Source: Leptodactylus fallax (taxonomy: Eukaryota; Chordata; Amphibia; Anura; Leptodactylidae). From it: 64,000 nt of DNA. Below, piece after piece: positions 1 through 12,965 of this stretch. Made by a program: the position numbers and the translations under genes. Where the stretch lies: assembly GCA_947044405.1 (NCBI GenBank), contig CAMRHE010000504.1:1103001-1167000 (forward strand), in the 5' to 3' direction. The number at the start of each line of letters is the position of its first letter. Position 1 is the first letter of the stretch. The notes under the pieces are model-generated. The model saw only the letters and a program-made list of their open reading frames with translations. It was not told the origin of the DNA and did no database searches.

Positions 1-3000
1 CTGTATACCTCCATGTCCTGCCGTATCTCATCTAGTATCCAGGCTACAGGCCCAGCTGTAACATCTGTGGTAAATGTACTGCAGGATACCATACAGAACC
101 TGTATACCTCCATGTCCTGCCGTATCTCATCTTGTATCCAGACTACAGGCCCAGCTGTAACATCTGTGGTAAATGTACTGCAGGATACCATACAGAACCT
201 GTATACCTCCATGTCCTGCCGTATCTCATCTTTTATCCAGGCTACAGGCCCAGCTGTAACATCTGTGGTAAACGTACTGCAGGATACCATACAGAACCTG
301 TATACCTCCATGTCCTGCCGTATCTCATCTTGTATCCAGACTACAGGCCCAGCTGTAACATCTGTGGTAAATGTACTGCAGGATACCATACAGAACCTGT
401 ATACCTCCATGTCCTGCCGTATCTCATCTTGTATCCAGACTACAGGCCCAGCTGTAACATCTGTGGTAAATGTACTGCAGGATACCATACAGAACCTGTA
501 TACCTCCATGTCCTGCCGTATCTCATCTTGTATCCAGACTACAGGCCCAGCTGTAACATCTGTGGTAAATGTACTGCAGGATACCATACAGAGCCTGTAT
601 ACCTCCATGTCCTGCCGTATCTCATCTTGTATCCAGACTACAGGCCCAGCTGTAACATCTGTGGTAAATGTACTGCAGGATACCATACAGAGCCTGTATA
701 CCTCAATGTCCTGCCGTATCTCATCTTGTATGCAGGCTACAGGCCCAGCTGTAACATCTGTGGTAAATGTACTGCAGGATACCATACAGAACCTGTATAC
801 CTCCATGTCCTGCCGTATCTCATCTTGTATCCAGACTACAGGCCCAGCTGTAACATCTGTGGTAAATGTACTGCAGGATACCATACAGAACCTGTATACC
901 TCCATGTCCTGCCGTATCTCATCTTGTATCCAGACTACAGGCCCAGCTGTAACATCTGTGGTAAATGTACTGCAGGATACCATACAGAGCCTGTATACCT
1001 CCATGTCCTGCCGTATCTCATCTTGTATCCAGGCTACAGGCCCAGCTGTAACATCTGTGGTAAATGTACTGCAGGATACCATACAGAACCTGTATACCTC
1101 CATGTCCTGCCGTATCTCATCTTGTATCCAGACTACAGGTCCAGCTGTAACATCTGTGGTAAATGTACTGCAGGATACCATACAGAACCTGTATACCTCC
1201 ATGTCCTGCCGTATCTCATCTTGTAACCAGACTACAGGCCCAGCTGTAACATCTGTGGTAAATGTACTGCAGGATACCGTACAGAACCTGTATACCTCCA
1301 TGTCCTGCCGTATCTCATCTTGTATCCAGACTACAGGCCCTTATGTAACATCTGTGGTAAATGTACTGCAGGATACCATACAGAACCTGTATACCTCCAT
1401 GTCCTGCCGTATCTCATCTTGTATCCAGGCTACAGGCCCTTAGCTGTAACATCTGTGGTAAATGTACTGCAGGATACCATACAGAACCTGTATACCTCCA
1501 TGTCCTGCCGTATCTCATCTTGTATCCAGACTACAGGTCCAGCTGTAACATCTGTGGTAAATGTACTGCAGGATACCATACAGAACCTGTATACCTCCAT
1601 GTCCTGCCGTATCTCATCTTGTATCCAGACTACAGGCCCAGCTGTAACATCTGTGGTAAATGTACTGCAGGATACCATACAGAGCCTGTATACCTCCATG
1701 TCCTGTCGTATCTCATCTTGTATCCAGCTACAGGCCCTGCTGTAACATCTGTGGTAAATGTACTGCAGGATACCATACAGAACCTGTATACCTCCATGTC
1801 CTGCCGTATCTCATCTTGTATCCAGCTACAGGCCCTGCTGTAACATCTGTGGTAAATGTACTGCAGGATACCATACAGAGCCTGTATACCTCCATGTCCT
1901 GCCGTATCTCATCTTGTATCCAGGCTACAGGCCCAGCTGTAACATCTGTGGTAAATATACTGCAGGATACCATACAGAACCTGTATACCTCCATGTCCTG
2001 CCGTATCTCATTCTGTATCCGGACTACAGGCCCAGCTGTAACATCTGTGGTAAATGTACTGCAGGATACCATACAGAACCTGTATACCTCCATGTCCTGC
2101 CGTGTATCATCTTATATCCAGACTACAGGCCCGGCTGTAACATCTGTGGTAAATGTACTGCAGGATACCATACAGAACCTGTATACCTCCATGTCCTGCC
2201 GTATCTCATCTTGTATCCAGAGTACAGGTCCAGCTGTAACATCTGTGGTAAATGTACTGCAGGATACCATACAGAGCCTGTATACCTCCATGTCCTGCCG
2301 TATCTCATCTTGTATCCAGACTACAGGCACAGATGTAACATCTGTGGTAAATGTACTGCAGGATACCATACAGAACCTGTATACCTCCATGTCCTGCCAT
2401 ATCTCATCTTGTATCCAGACTACAGGCCTGGCTGTAACATCTGTGGTAAATGTACTGCAGGATACCATACAGAGCCTGTATACCTCCATGTCCTGCCGTA
2501 TCTCATCTTGTATCCAGACTACAGGCCCAGCTGTAACATCTGTGGTAAATGTACTGCAGGATACCATACAGAACCTGTATACCTCCATGTCCTGCTGTAT
2601 CTCATCTTGTATGCAGGCTACAGGCCCAGCTGTAACATCTGTGGTAAATGTACTGCAGGATACCATACAGAACCTGTATACCTCCATGTCCTGCCGTATC
2701 TCATCTTGTATCCAGACTACAGGTCCAGCTGTAACATCTGTGGTAAATGTACTGCAGGATACCATACAGAACCTGTATACCTCCATGTCCTGCCATATCT
2801 CATCTTGTATCCAGAATACAGGCCCGGCTGTAACATCTGTGGTAAATGTACTGCAGGATACCATACAGAGCCTGTATACCTCCATGTCCTGCCATATCTC
2901 ATCTTGTATCCAGACTACAGGTACAGCTGTAACATCTGTGGTAAATGTACTGCAGGATACCATACAGAGCCTGTATACCTCCATGTCCTGCCGTATCTCA

Positions 3001-4803
3001 TCTTGTATCCAGACTACAGACACAGCTGTAACATCTGTGGTAAATGTACTGCAGGATACCATACAGAACCTGTATACCTCCATGTCCTGCCGTATCTCAT
3101 CTTGTATCCAGACTACAGGCCCAGCTGTAACATCTGTGGTAAATGTACTGCAGGATACCATACAGAACCTGTATACCTCCATGTCCTGCCGTATCTCATC
3201 TTGTATCCAGGCTACAGGCCCAGCTGTAACATCTGTGGTAAATGTACTGCAGGATACCATACAGAGCCTGTATACCTCCATGTCCTGCCGTATCTCATCT
3301 TGTATCCAGACTACAGGCCCAGCTGTAACATCTGTGGTAAATGTACTGCAGGATACCATACGGAGCCTGTATACCTCCATGTCCTGCCGTATCTCATCTT
3401 GTATCCATCTACAGGTCCAGCTGTACCATCTGTGGTAAATGTACCGCAGGATACCATACAGAACCTGTATACCTCCATGTCCTGCCGTATCTCATCTTGT
3501 ATCCAGACTACAGGCCCAGCTGTAACATCTGTGGTAAATGTAGTGCAGGATACCATACAGAACCTGTATACCTCCATGTCCTGCCGTATCTCATCTTGTA
3601 TCCAGACTACAGGCCCAGCTGTAACATCTGTGGTAAATGTACTGCAGGATACCATACAGAGTCTGTATACCTCCATGTCCTGCCGTATCTCATCTTGTAT
3701 CCAGACTACAGGCCCAGCTGTAACATCTGTGGTAAATGTACTGCAGGATACCATACAGAACCTGTATACCTCCATGTCCTGCCGTATCTCATCTTGTATC
3801 CAGGCTACAGGCCCAGCTGTAACATCTGTGGTAAATGTACTGCAGGATACCATACAGAACCTGTATACCTCCATGTCCTGCCGTATCTCATCTTGTATCC
3901 AGACTACAGGCCCAGCTGTAACATCTGTGGTAAATGTACTGCAGGATACCATACAGAACCTGTATACCTCCATGTCCTGCCGTATCTCATCTTGTATCCA
4001 GGCTACAGGCCCAGCTGTAACATCTGTGGTAAATGTACTGCAGGATACCATACAGAACCTGTATACCTCCATGTCCTGCCGTATCTCATCTTGTATCCAG
4101 GCTACAGGCCCAGCTGTAACATCTGTGGTAAATGTACTGCAGGATACCATACAGAGCCTGTATACCTCCATGTCCTGCCGTATCTCATCTTGTATCCAGG
4201 CTACAGGACCAGCTGTAACATCTGTGGTAAATGTACTGCAGGATACCATACAGAACCTGTATACCTCCATGTCCTGCCGTATCTCATCTTGTATCCAGGC
4301 TACAGGCCCAGCTGTAACATCTGTGGTAAATGTACTTGAGGATATCATACAGAACCTGTATACCTCCATGTCCTGCCGTATCTCATCTTGTATCCAGGCT
4401 ACAGGCCCAGCTGTAACATCTGTGGTAAATGTACTGCAGGATACCATACAGAACCTGTATACCTCCATGTCCTGCCGTATCTCATCTTGTATCCAGGCTA
4501 CAGGCCCAGCTGTAATATCTGTGGTAAATGTACTGGAGGATATCATACAGAACCTGTATACCTCCATGTCCTGCCGTATCTCATCTTGTATCCAGGCTAC
4601 AGGCCCAGCTGTAACATCTGTGGTAAATGTACTGCAGGATACCATACAGAGCCTGTATACCTCCATGTCCTGCCGTATCTCATCTTGTATCCAGGCTACA
4701 GGCCCAGCTGTAACATCTGTGGTAAATGTACTGCAGGATACCATACAGAACCTGTATACCTCCATGTCCTGTCCTATATCATCTTATATCCAAGCTATAG
4801 GTG
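1..4803. repeat. 99-bp satellite array, about 48 units, continuing past the left edge
   Basis: The unit begins CTGTATACCTCCATGTCCTG and repeats every 99 bp with few substitutions (for example CAGGCTACAGG versus CAGACTACAGG, and CAGAACCTG versus CAGAGCCTG). Because 99 is divisible by three and the unit has no stop codon in two forward frames and one reverse frame, very long ORFs of 33-residue repeats appear. Small indels near 1439, 1725, 1820 and 3408 shift the phase, and the ORFs simply continue in another frame. This is what non-coding homogenised DNA does. The last unit (about 4760-4803) is clearly degenerate, which marks the true right edge of the array. Units from about 3960 to 4790 mostly share the GCTACAGG variant, suggesting local homogenisation. 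Confidence 0.97.
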
Positions 4804-5857
4804 CCAATAGGGTCCCAGAGCCTTTGCCCAATTGTTCACTGTCCCCAATAATCTTCTCCTTGGCTGTAATATTGTCATTACCTCCATAGATCAACACCTT
4901 ATCGCACCGATGAAGACTCAGGACAGGACAATAACCTCTTGTTGTGTTATTTTTTTTTCAATGAGTACCGAAATTGTTACAGAATTTATTACTTTGGATG
5001 GGACAAATCCTGTGGACAGCAGGTTTGGTGGTTACTTCAGTTTTCTAAGTGAGATCTTGCATAGACATGACCCTAGAGGTTCTCTGACTTGGTGAAGGAC
5101 GTCATGTTCAGGTTACTTATAGACTACATATTAACACAGACCACAACATCATTCTAAGCTGAGCCACATTGCATGAAGGCTACTTGTGATGAGTTCTGCT
5201 ATTCCTGACACATCCGGCACTGCTACTTCTGCACTGTATTCTCTATTTTTGCATGTTACATGAATTCTGGAGCCTTCAGGGCTAGATACATTCTAGAGCC
5301 TGAGTCTGCACAGCCATCTATCCCTAATAAAGTATTACATGGAATCTGCCTCCCCTGAGCTGTGCGATAACACTCACAGTAAACTCCATATGGCATTCTT
5401 GGCCATTTGTTGAGACAGCAGTCATATGGTCTAGCAGATATGTAAAAAAGAATCTGCTATATTTTTGCCTTTTTACACAGCCCTCCACAAAAAAGGCTGC
5501 CGAGAACCTGAGAGAAGAGAAGGAAGGAGGCAGAGCCCAGCGGCAGCTTGTGGCACCAGGACGTCCATGTGTTCTGTGTCCTCTTATAACTCCCATGCAG
5601 CTTTCTGGAGAGAGAAATGTCTGCCTGGCCAGAACCCGTCACATTTCTGTGTTCCCCCCTCTAATATGACGACGGCAGTAATAAATATTTCATACAGCTG
5701 GTGTTTTCATGGATGAATGCTTTATAACCCCCATCCTCCTGGGTCCATTAAGAGGAGAGTCTATTCAGCTGCAACATATGGTTCTAGCAGGTTAATATGC
5801 TCCAAGAGTGGTCTGTACTGTCCTGACCTGTATAGCAGAGTGGATAGAACACAAACA
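4804..5857. other. Single-copy-looking spacer, no gene seen
   Basis: No ORF here resembles a known protein and none is longer than about 90 codons. The sequence is not obviously repetitive. It separates the 99-bp satellite from a Tc1 terminal fragment. Confidence 0.5.
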
Positions 5858-6095
5858 CACACGTGGACAAAATAGTTGGTACCCCTCATTTAATGAAAGA
5901 AAAACCCACAATGGTCACAGAAATAACTTGAATCTGACAAAAGTAATAATACATAAAAAAAATCTATGAAAATGAACAAATGAAAGTCAGACATTGCTTT
6001 CCAACCAGGCTTCAACAAGATTTTTTTAAAAAGAAAACTCATGAAACAGGCCTGGACAGAAATGATGGTTCCCTTAACTTAATATTTTGTTGCAC
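5858..6095 (+). mobile_element. Tc1-like transposon terminal fragment (one long terminal inverted repeat)
   Basis: It starts with CACACGTGGACAAAATAGTT and matches, over about 235 bp, the terminal inverted repeat of the Tc1-like element at 41968-42892 (its right end read in reverse). The shared features include the subterminal block around CAGGCCTGGACAGAAATGA and the end near TTAATATTTTGTTGCA. The transposase part and the opposite end are absent, so this is a solo end left by truncation or rearrangement. The 35-bp minisatellite starts about 100 bp further on. Confidence 0.85.
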
Positions 6096-6189
6096 TCTAC
6101 TCATATGTACCACTCATAGTTCTCCCACTAGATATCATATTAATGCTGCAAATACTTTATATCTGTACATGTAACTAGTGTAGCTATAA

Positions 6190-9100
6190 CGATCTCACTA
6201 CTATAATACTGCTCCTATGTACAAGAATGCAACTACTATAATACTACTCCTATGTACAAGAATATAACTACTATAATACTACCTCCTATGTACAAGAATA
6301 TAACTACTATAATACTGCTCCTATGTACAAGAATATAACTACTATAATACTGCTCCTATGTACAAGAATATAACTACTATAATACTGCACCCTATGTACA
6401 AAAATATAACTACTATAATACTGCTCCTATGTACAAGAATATAACTACTATAATACTACCCTATATGTACAATAATATAACTACTATAATACTGCCCCCT
6501 ATGTACAAGAATATAACTACTATAATACTGCTCCTATGTACAAGAATATAACTACTATAATACTGCTCCTATGTACAAGAATATAACTACTATAATACTG
6601 CCCCCTATGTACAAGAATATAACTACTATAATACTGCCCTCTATGTACAAGAATATAACTACTATAATACTGCTCCTATGTACAAGAATATAACTACTAT
6701 AATACTACTCCTATGTACAAGAATATAACTACTATAATACTGCTCCTATGTACAAGAATATAAATACTATAATACTGCCCCCTATGTACAAGAATATAAC
6801 TACTATAATACTACTCCTATGTACAAGAATATAACTACTATAATACTGCTCCTATGTACAAGAATATAAATACTATAATACTGCCCCCTATGTACAAGAA
6901 TATAACTACTATAATACTGCTCCTATGTACAAGAATATAACTACTATAATACTGCTCCTATGTACAAGAATATAACTACTATAATACTACCTCCTATGTA
7001 CAAGAATATAACTACTATAATACTGCTCCTATGTACAAGAATATAACTACTATAATACTGCTCCTATGTACAAGAATATAACTACTATAATACTGCTCCT
7101 ATGTACAAGAATATAACTACTATAATACTGCTCCCATGTACAAGAATATAACTACTATAATACTGCTCCTATGTACAAGAATATAACTAATATAATACTA
7201 CTCCTATGTACAAGAATATAACTACTATAATACTGCTCCTATGTACAAAAATATAACTACTATAATACTACTCCTATGTACAAGAATATAACTACTATAA
7301 TACTGCTCCTATGTACAAGAATATAACTACTATAATACTGCTCCTATGTACAAGAATATAACTACTATAATACTGCTCCTATGTACAAGAATATAACTAC
7401 TATAATACTGCTCCTATGTACAAGAATATAACTACTATAATACTGCTCCTATGTACAAGAATATAACTACTATAATACAGCTCCTATGTACAAGAATATA
7501 ACTACTATAATACTGCTCCTATGCACAAGAATATAACTACTATAATACTGCTCCTATGTATAATAATATAACTACTATAATACTACCTCCTATGTACAAG
7601 AATATAACTACTATAATACTGCTCCTATGTACAAGAATATAACTACTATAATACTACTCCTATGTACAAGAATATAACTACTATAATACTACTCCTATGT
7701 ACAAGAATATAACTACTATAATACTACTCCTATGTACAAGAATATAACTACTATAATACTGCTCCTATGTACAAGAATATAACTACTATAATACTGCTCC
7801 TATGTACAAGAATATAACTACTATACTACTGCTCCTATGTACAAGAATATAACTACTATAATACTGCCCCCTATGTACAAGAATATAACTACTATAATAC
7901 TGCTCCTATGTACAAGAATATAACTACTATAATACTGCCCCCTATGTACAAGAATATAACTAATATAATACTGCTCCTATGTACAAGAATATAACTACTA
8001 TAATACTGCTCCTATGTACAAGAATAAAACTACTATAATACTACCTCCTATGTACAAGAATATAACTACTATAATACTGCTCCTATGTACAAGAATATAA
8101 CTACTATAATACTGCTCCTATGTACAAGAATATAACTACTATAATACTACCTCCTATGTACAAGAATATAACTACTATAATACTACATCCTATGTACAAG
8201 AATATAACTACTATAATACTACCTCCTATGTACAAGAATACAACTACTATAATACTGCTCCTATGTACAAGAATATAACTACTATAATACTGCTCCTATG
8301 TACAAGAATATAACTACTATAATACTACTCCTATGTACAAGAATATAACTACTATAATACTGCTCCTATGTACAAGAATATAACTACTATAATACTGCTC
8401 CTATGTACAAGAATATAACTACTATAATACTACTCCTATGTACAAGAATATAACTACTATAATACTGCTCCCTATGTACAAGAATATAACTACTATAATA
8501 CTGCCCCCTATGTACAAGAATATAACTACTATAATACTGCTCCTATGTACAAGAATATAACTACTATAATACTGCCCCCTATGTACAAGAATATAACTAA
8601 TATAATACTGCTCCTATGTACAAGAATATAACTACTATAATACTGCTCCTATGTACAAGAATATAACTACTATAATACTGCTCCTATGTACAAGAATATA
8701 ACTACTATAATACTGCTCCTATGTACAAGAATAGAACTACTATAATACTACGTCCTATGTACAAGAATATAACTACTATAATACTGCTCCTATGTACAAG
8801 AATATAACTACTATAATACTACGTCCTATGTACAAGAATAGAACTACTATAATACTACCTCCTATGTACAAGAATATAACTACTATAATACTACCTCCTA
8901 TGTACAAGAATATAACTACTATAATACTACCTCCTATGTACAAGAATATAACTACTATAATACTGCTCCTATGTACAAGAATATAACTACTATAATACTG
9001 CTCCTATGTACAAGAATATAACTACTATAATACTGCTCCTATGTACAAGAATATAACTACTATAATACTGCTCCTATGTACAAGAATATAACTACTATAA

Positions 9101-11117
9101 TACTGCTCCTATGTACAAGAATATAACTACTATAATACTGCTCCTATGTACAAGAATATAACTACTATAATACTACCTCCTATGTACAAGAATATAACTA
9201 CTATAATACTGCTCCTATGTACAAGAATATAACTACTATAATACTGCTCCTATGTACAAGAATATAACTACTATAATACTGCTCCTATGTACAAGAATAT
9301 AACTACTATAATACTGCTCCCATGTACAAGAATATAACTACTATAATACTGCTCCTATGTACAAGAATATAACTACTATAATACTACCTCCTATGTACAA
9401 GAATATAACTACTATAATACTGCTCCTATGTACAAGAATATAACTACTATAATACTACGTCCTATGTACAAGAATAGAACTACTATAATACTACCTCCTA
9501 TGTACAAGAATATAACTACTATAATACTACCTCCTATGTACAAGAATATAACTACTATAATACTACCTCCTATGTACAAGAATATAACTACTATAATACT
9601 AACTCCTATGTACAAGAATATAACTACTATAATACTGCTCCTATGTACAAGAATATAACTACTATAATACTGCTCCTATGTACAAGAATATAACTACTAT
9701 AATACTGCTCCTATGTACAAGAATATAACTACTATAATACTGCTCCTATGTACAAGAATATAACTACTATAATACTGCTCCTATGTACAAGAATATAACT
9801 ACTATAATACTGCTCCTATGTACAAGAATATAACTACTATAATACTACCTCCTATGTACAAGAATATAACTACTATAATACTGCTCCTATGTACAAGAAT
9901 ATAACTACTATAATACTGCTCCTATGTACAAGAATATAACTACTATAATACTGCTCCTATGTACAAGAATATAACTACTATAATACTGCTCCCATGTACA
10001 AGAATATAACTACTATAATACTGCTCCTATGTACAAGAATATAACTAATATAATACTACTCCTATGTACAAGAATATAACTACTATAATACTGCTCCTAT
10101 GTACAAAAATATAACTACTATAATACTACTCCTATGTACAAGAATATAACTACTATAATACTGCTCCTATGTACAAGAATATAACTACTATAATACTGCT
10201 CCTATGTACAAGAATATAACTACTATAATACTGCCTCCTATGTACAAGAATATAACTACTATAATACTGCTCCTATGTACAAGAATATAACTACTATAAT
10301 ACTGCTCCTATGTACAAGAATATAACTACTATAATACTGCTCCTATGTACAAGAATATAACTACTATAATACTGCTCCTATGTACAAGAATATAACTACT
10401 ATAATACAGCTCCTATGTACAAGAATATAACTACTATAATACTGCTCCTATGCACAAGAATATAACTACTATAATACTGCTCCTATGTATAATAATATAA
10501 CTACTATAATACTACCTCCTATGTACAAGAATATAACTACTATAATACTGCTCCTATGTACAAGAATATAACTACTATAATACTACTCCTATGTACAAGA
10601 ATATAACTACTATAATACTGCTCCTATGTACAAGAATATAACTACTATAATACTGCTCCTATGTACAAGAATATAACTACTATAATACTACTCCTATGTA
10701 CAAGAATATAACTACTATAATACTGCTCCCTATGTACAAGAATATAACTACTATAATACTGCCCCCTATGTACAAGAATATAACTACTATAATACTGCTC
10801 CTATGTACAAGAATATAACTACTATAATACTGCCCCCTATGTACAAGAATATAACTAATATAATACTGCTCCTATGTACAAGAATATAACTACTATAATA
10901 CTGCTCCTATGTACAAGAATATAACTACTATAATACTACTCCTATGTACAAGAATATAACTACTATAACACTACTGCTATGTACAAGAATATAACTACTA
11001 TAATACACCTACTCCTATGTACAAGAATATAACTACTATAATACTGCTCCTATGTACAAGAATATAACTACTATAATACTACGTCCTATGTACAAGAATA
11101 GAACTTCTATAATACTG
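6190..11117. repeat. 35-bp AT-rich minisatellite, about 140 units
   Basis: The unit reads CTCCTATGTACAAGAATATA then ACTACTATAATACTG (35 bp). Variants of 36-37 bp carry CCCCCT, CCTCCT or ACGTCCT at the joint. Rare variants (CTCCCATGTA, ACAAAAATA, AATACAGCTCC, ATGCACAAG, ATGTATAATAATATA) recur in the same order at two places, which shows multi-unit duplication inside the array. Short ORFs repeating MYKNITTIIL are artefacts of 36-bp variants. The final unit (AGAACTTCTATAATACTG) runs into unique sequence at about 11118. Confidence 0.97.
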
Positions 11118-12724
11118 ATTCTTTCTTATTTAGTTTTCTGTATATATGGAGTAGGACTGGGGGAGGATATATACTGTATATACACTGTATACCGCCATGC
11201 TGGGCTCTTTATGATGGATCCAGTAAACTCTTCACACTTCATCTATTTACATCTTCCCTGAGAAGAAGAATCTATTATCCACTTATCTATATAAAGGCCG
11301 AGTTCACACACATTAATCGTGGGCTGTGAAATATTTCTTGTGACTCTGCTCCTTGCAGGGCGGTGAATGTTATCTGCTCTGTGAATACATTCAGGGATTT
11401 TGCTGGGAGCCGTGTGACTAATGGCAGCGCAGCGACTATTCAGCACCGACCCTGGAACTAATTCACTCTCTCCACTGTAAACAGGACTATTAGTGACACA
11501 TCTATTACGGCACAATGGAAGGTGTGGAGCCGGAGCTCTTCTATTAGAGGACATTCAATGCCCCCGCGGTCAAAGTGGCCCATCGGAGTAACAGAGGAGC
11601 AGCGTTAGTTAAGTGGTTTGAGTTGCTGCAGCGGCTGTGCTGACAATGACAGGTGGAAGTTTCACACTCACTTGGCACCTGCTGACACCTGATCTTTTCT
11701 TGTCACACGGTCCTCACATTGTCAGATTTGTCACTGATTCTCACTGTGGGATTTGTGTTAAACGTCTTCTCAGAAGCTTCAGAAGATGTCGCCAAGGTGA
11801 TAACCAGGTAGAAAGACTCCTGAGGCTCGAAACGCACAATGAAGATTGGTCGCAGCCCTCATTATTTCGGTGCTGGCGAGCGGTCAGTCAGTGGCAGTAA
11901 TCTCTAGAGCAGCGGTGTCTTGCCTCCAGCACTCCAGCCATCTTGAAACTACTACCCCTAACATTCCCTGACTGCCAAAACATATGCATCAGGTCCCTCT
12001 GGTACTACTCCTGGTTACTACCACCCTGCCCCTCGCTTCCTCCTTCTTCCACCTCATATGTGCACCTAATAGTCCCTTATGTCACAGGGCATCGTTCACA
12101 CTGGTCCTAGGTCAGCATCAAGTCCTGCAACCGCCCGCACTGACACCAGCGTCCTCCTCATGTGAACTGGTAGTCAGAAGACTCTGTATCCCAGAGCAGT
12201 GATACTAACAGGTTACGGCCGCATGTTGGACATCTTCAACTATGGGGCAAGACCAATGTCTGTGACAATTCTCCCAATTTTACCAGAATAGTCCCAAAAT
12301 TTCTGTAGCCATCCTAGCAAATTTGCCTTGTTTCAATTTAAGAAGGGTGGAGGTTTTAAAAACTGATCCCACATGTGGGTGGTCCCTGATGGCTTGAGGG
12401 GGTCCCAGGAGCAAGACTTAACGGTGAAAGGTTTTCCGACTCCAACCAAAATCGGGTCAACACTTGGACCCTGCACAGATCATCTGCTCTGGCAGCCTTT
12501 GGGAGCCTGAAGAGTGTATGATGGTGGTAGTAGTGTTCCCCAGCGGCACATCCTGTGGTATTACTACCTGAGCCTGATTGTAGTTGGAGTGCCCATGATG
12601 GTAAATGCGGGAATGAGACTCAGAGGCAGAGATGCAAATGAGGAAACTCACAATTTTAATGAGGAAGAACAGGATATAAACTTATTGAGGCTGGAGGTGC
12701 AGTGCTTAGGAACATTCGCTGAGC
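11118..12724. other. Unique-looking spacer, no gene recognised
   Basis: Nothing here codes for a recognisable protein. The stretch at about 11290-11600 is of balanced composition, without repeat character, and contains several ATTAAT/TAATTC-type homeodomain cores. It could be conserved regulatory DNA, but this cannot be judged without an alignment. Confidence 0.35.
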
Positions 12725-12965
12725 TTTAAAGGGGGTTATCTCATGAATCGAGAAGGGAAGGACCTTCCTCACATGGCCACAGCCAGGCTAAATGTGGTCA
12801 TGACATGATGGTGTATGGCACTCACATTCACTTCAATGAGAGTGCTGGAGAATGCCCAAGTGTAGCACCCGACTATCTCCAGCACTCCCATTGAAGTGGA
12901 TGAAAGTACCGTCCACCATCAGGCAGATCCTTCCATTGTCGCTTCATGGGATAAAGCCCCTTTAA
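12725..12965. mobile_element. Palindromic MITE-like foldback element (about 240 bp)
   Basis: The left end (TTTAAAGGGGGTTATCTCAT) and the reverse complement of the right end (TTAAAGGGGCTTTATCCCAT) match. The arms continue inward with GAAGGGAAGGACCTT against GACAATGGAAGGATC. A second, inner hairpin is formed by 12829-12851 and 12876-12898, 23 bp each with one mismatch. Nearly the whole element is thus self-complementary and it has no coding capacity, which fits a non-autonomous DNA transposon. Superfamily not assigned. Confidence 0.75.

Noticed and set aside
132..1226. Zinc-finger-like CNICGKC in one satellite frame
   Set aside because: The spacing Cys-x2-Cys followed by His at +8 and +15 does not fit C2H2, and the period is 33 rather than 28 residues. 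Phase changes would break it.
13..4889. Very long ORFs (up to 1043 codons) on both strands read as repetitive proteins
   Set aside because: They are frame readings of a 99-bp satellite with three stop-free frames; phase shifts are not selected against, and there is no promoter, splice site or conserved non-repeat domain.
8792..9658. MYKNITTIIL repeat ORFs
   Set aside because: Arise where 36-bp unit variants keep the frame in the minisatellite.
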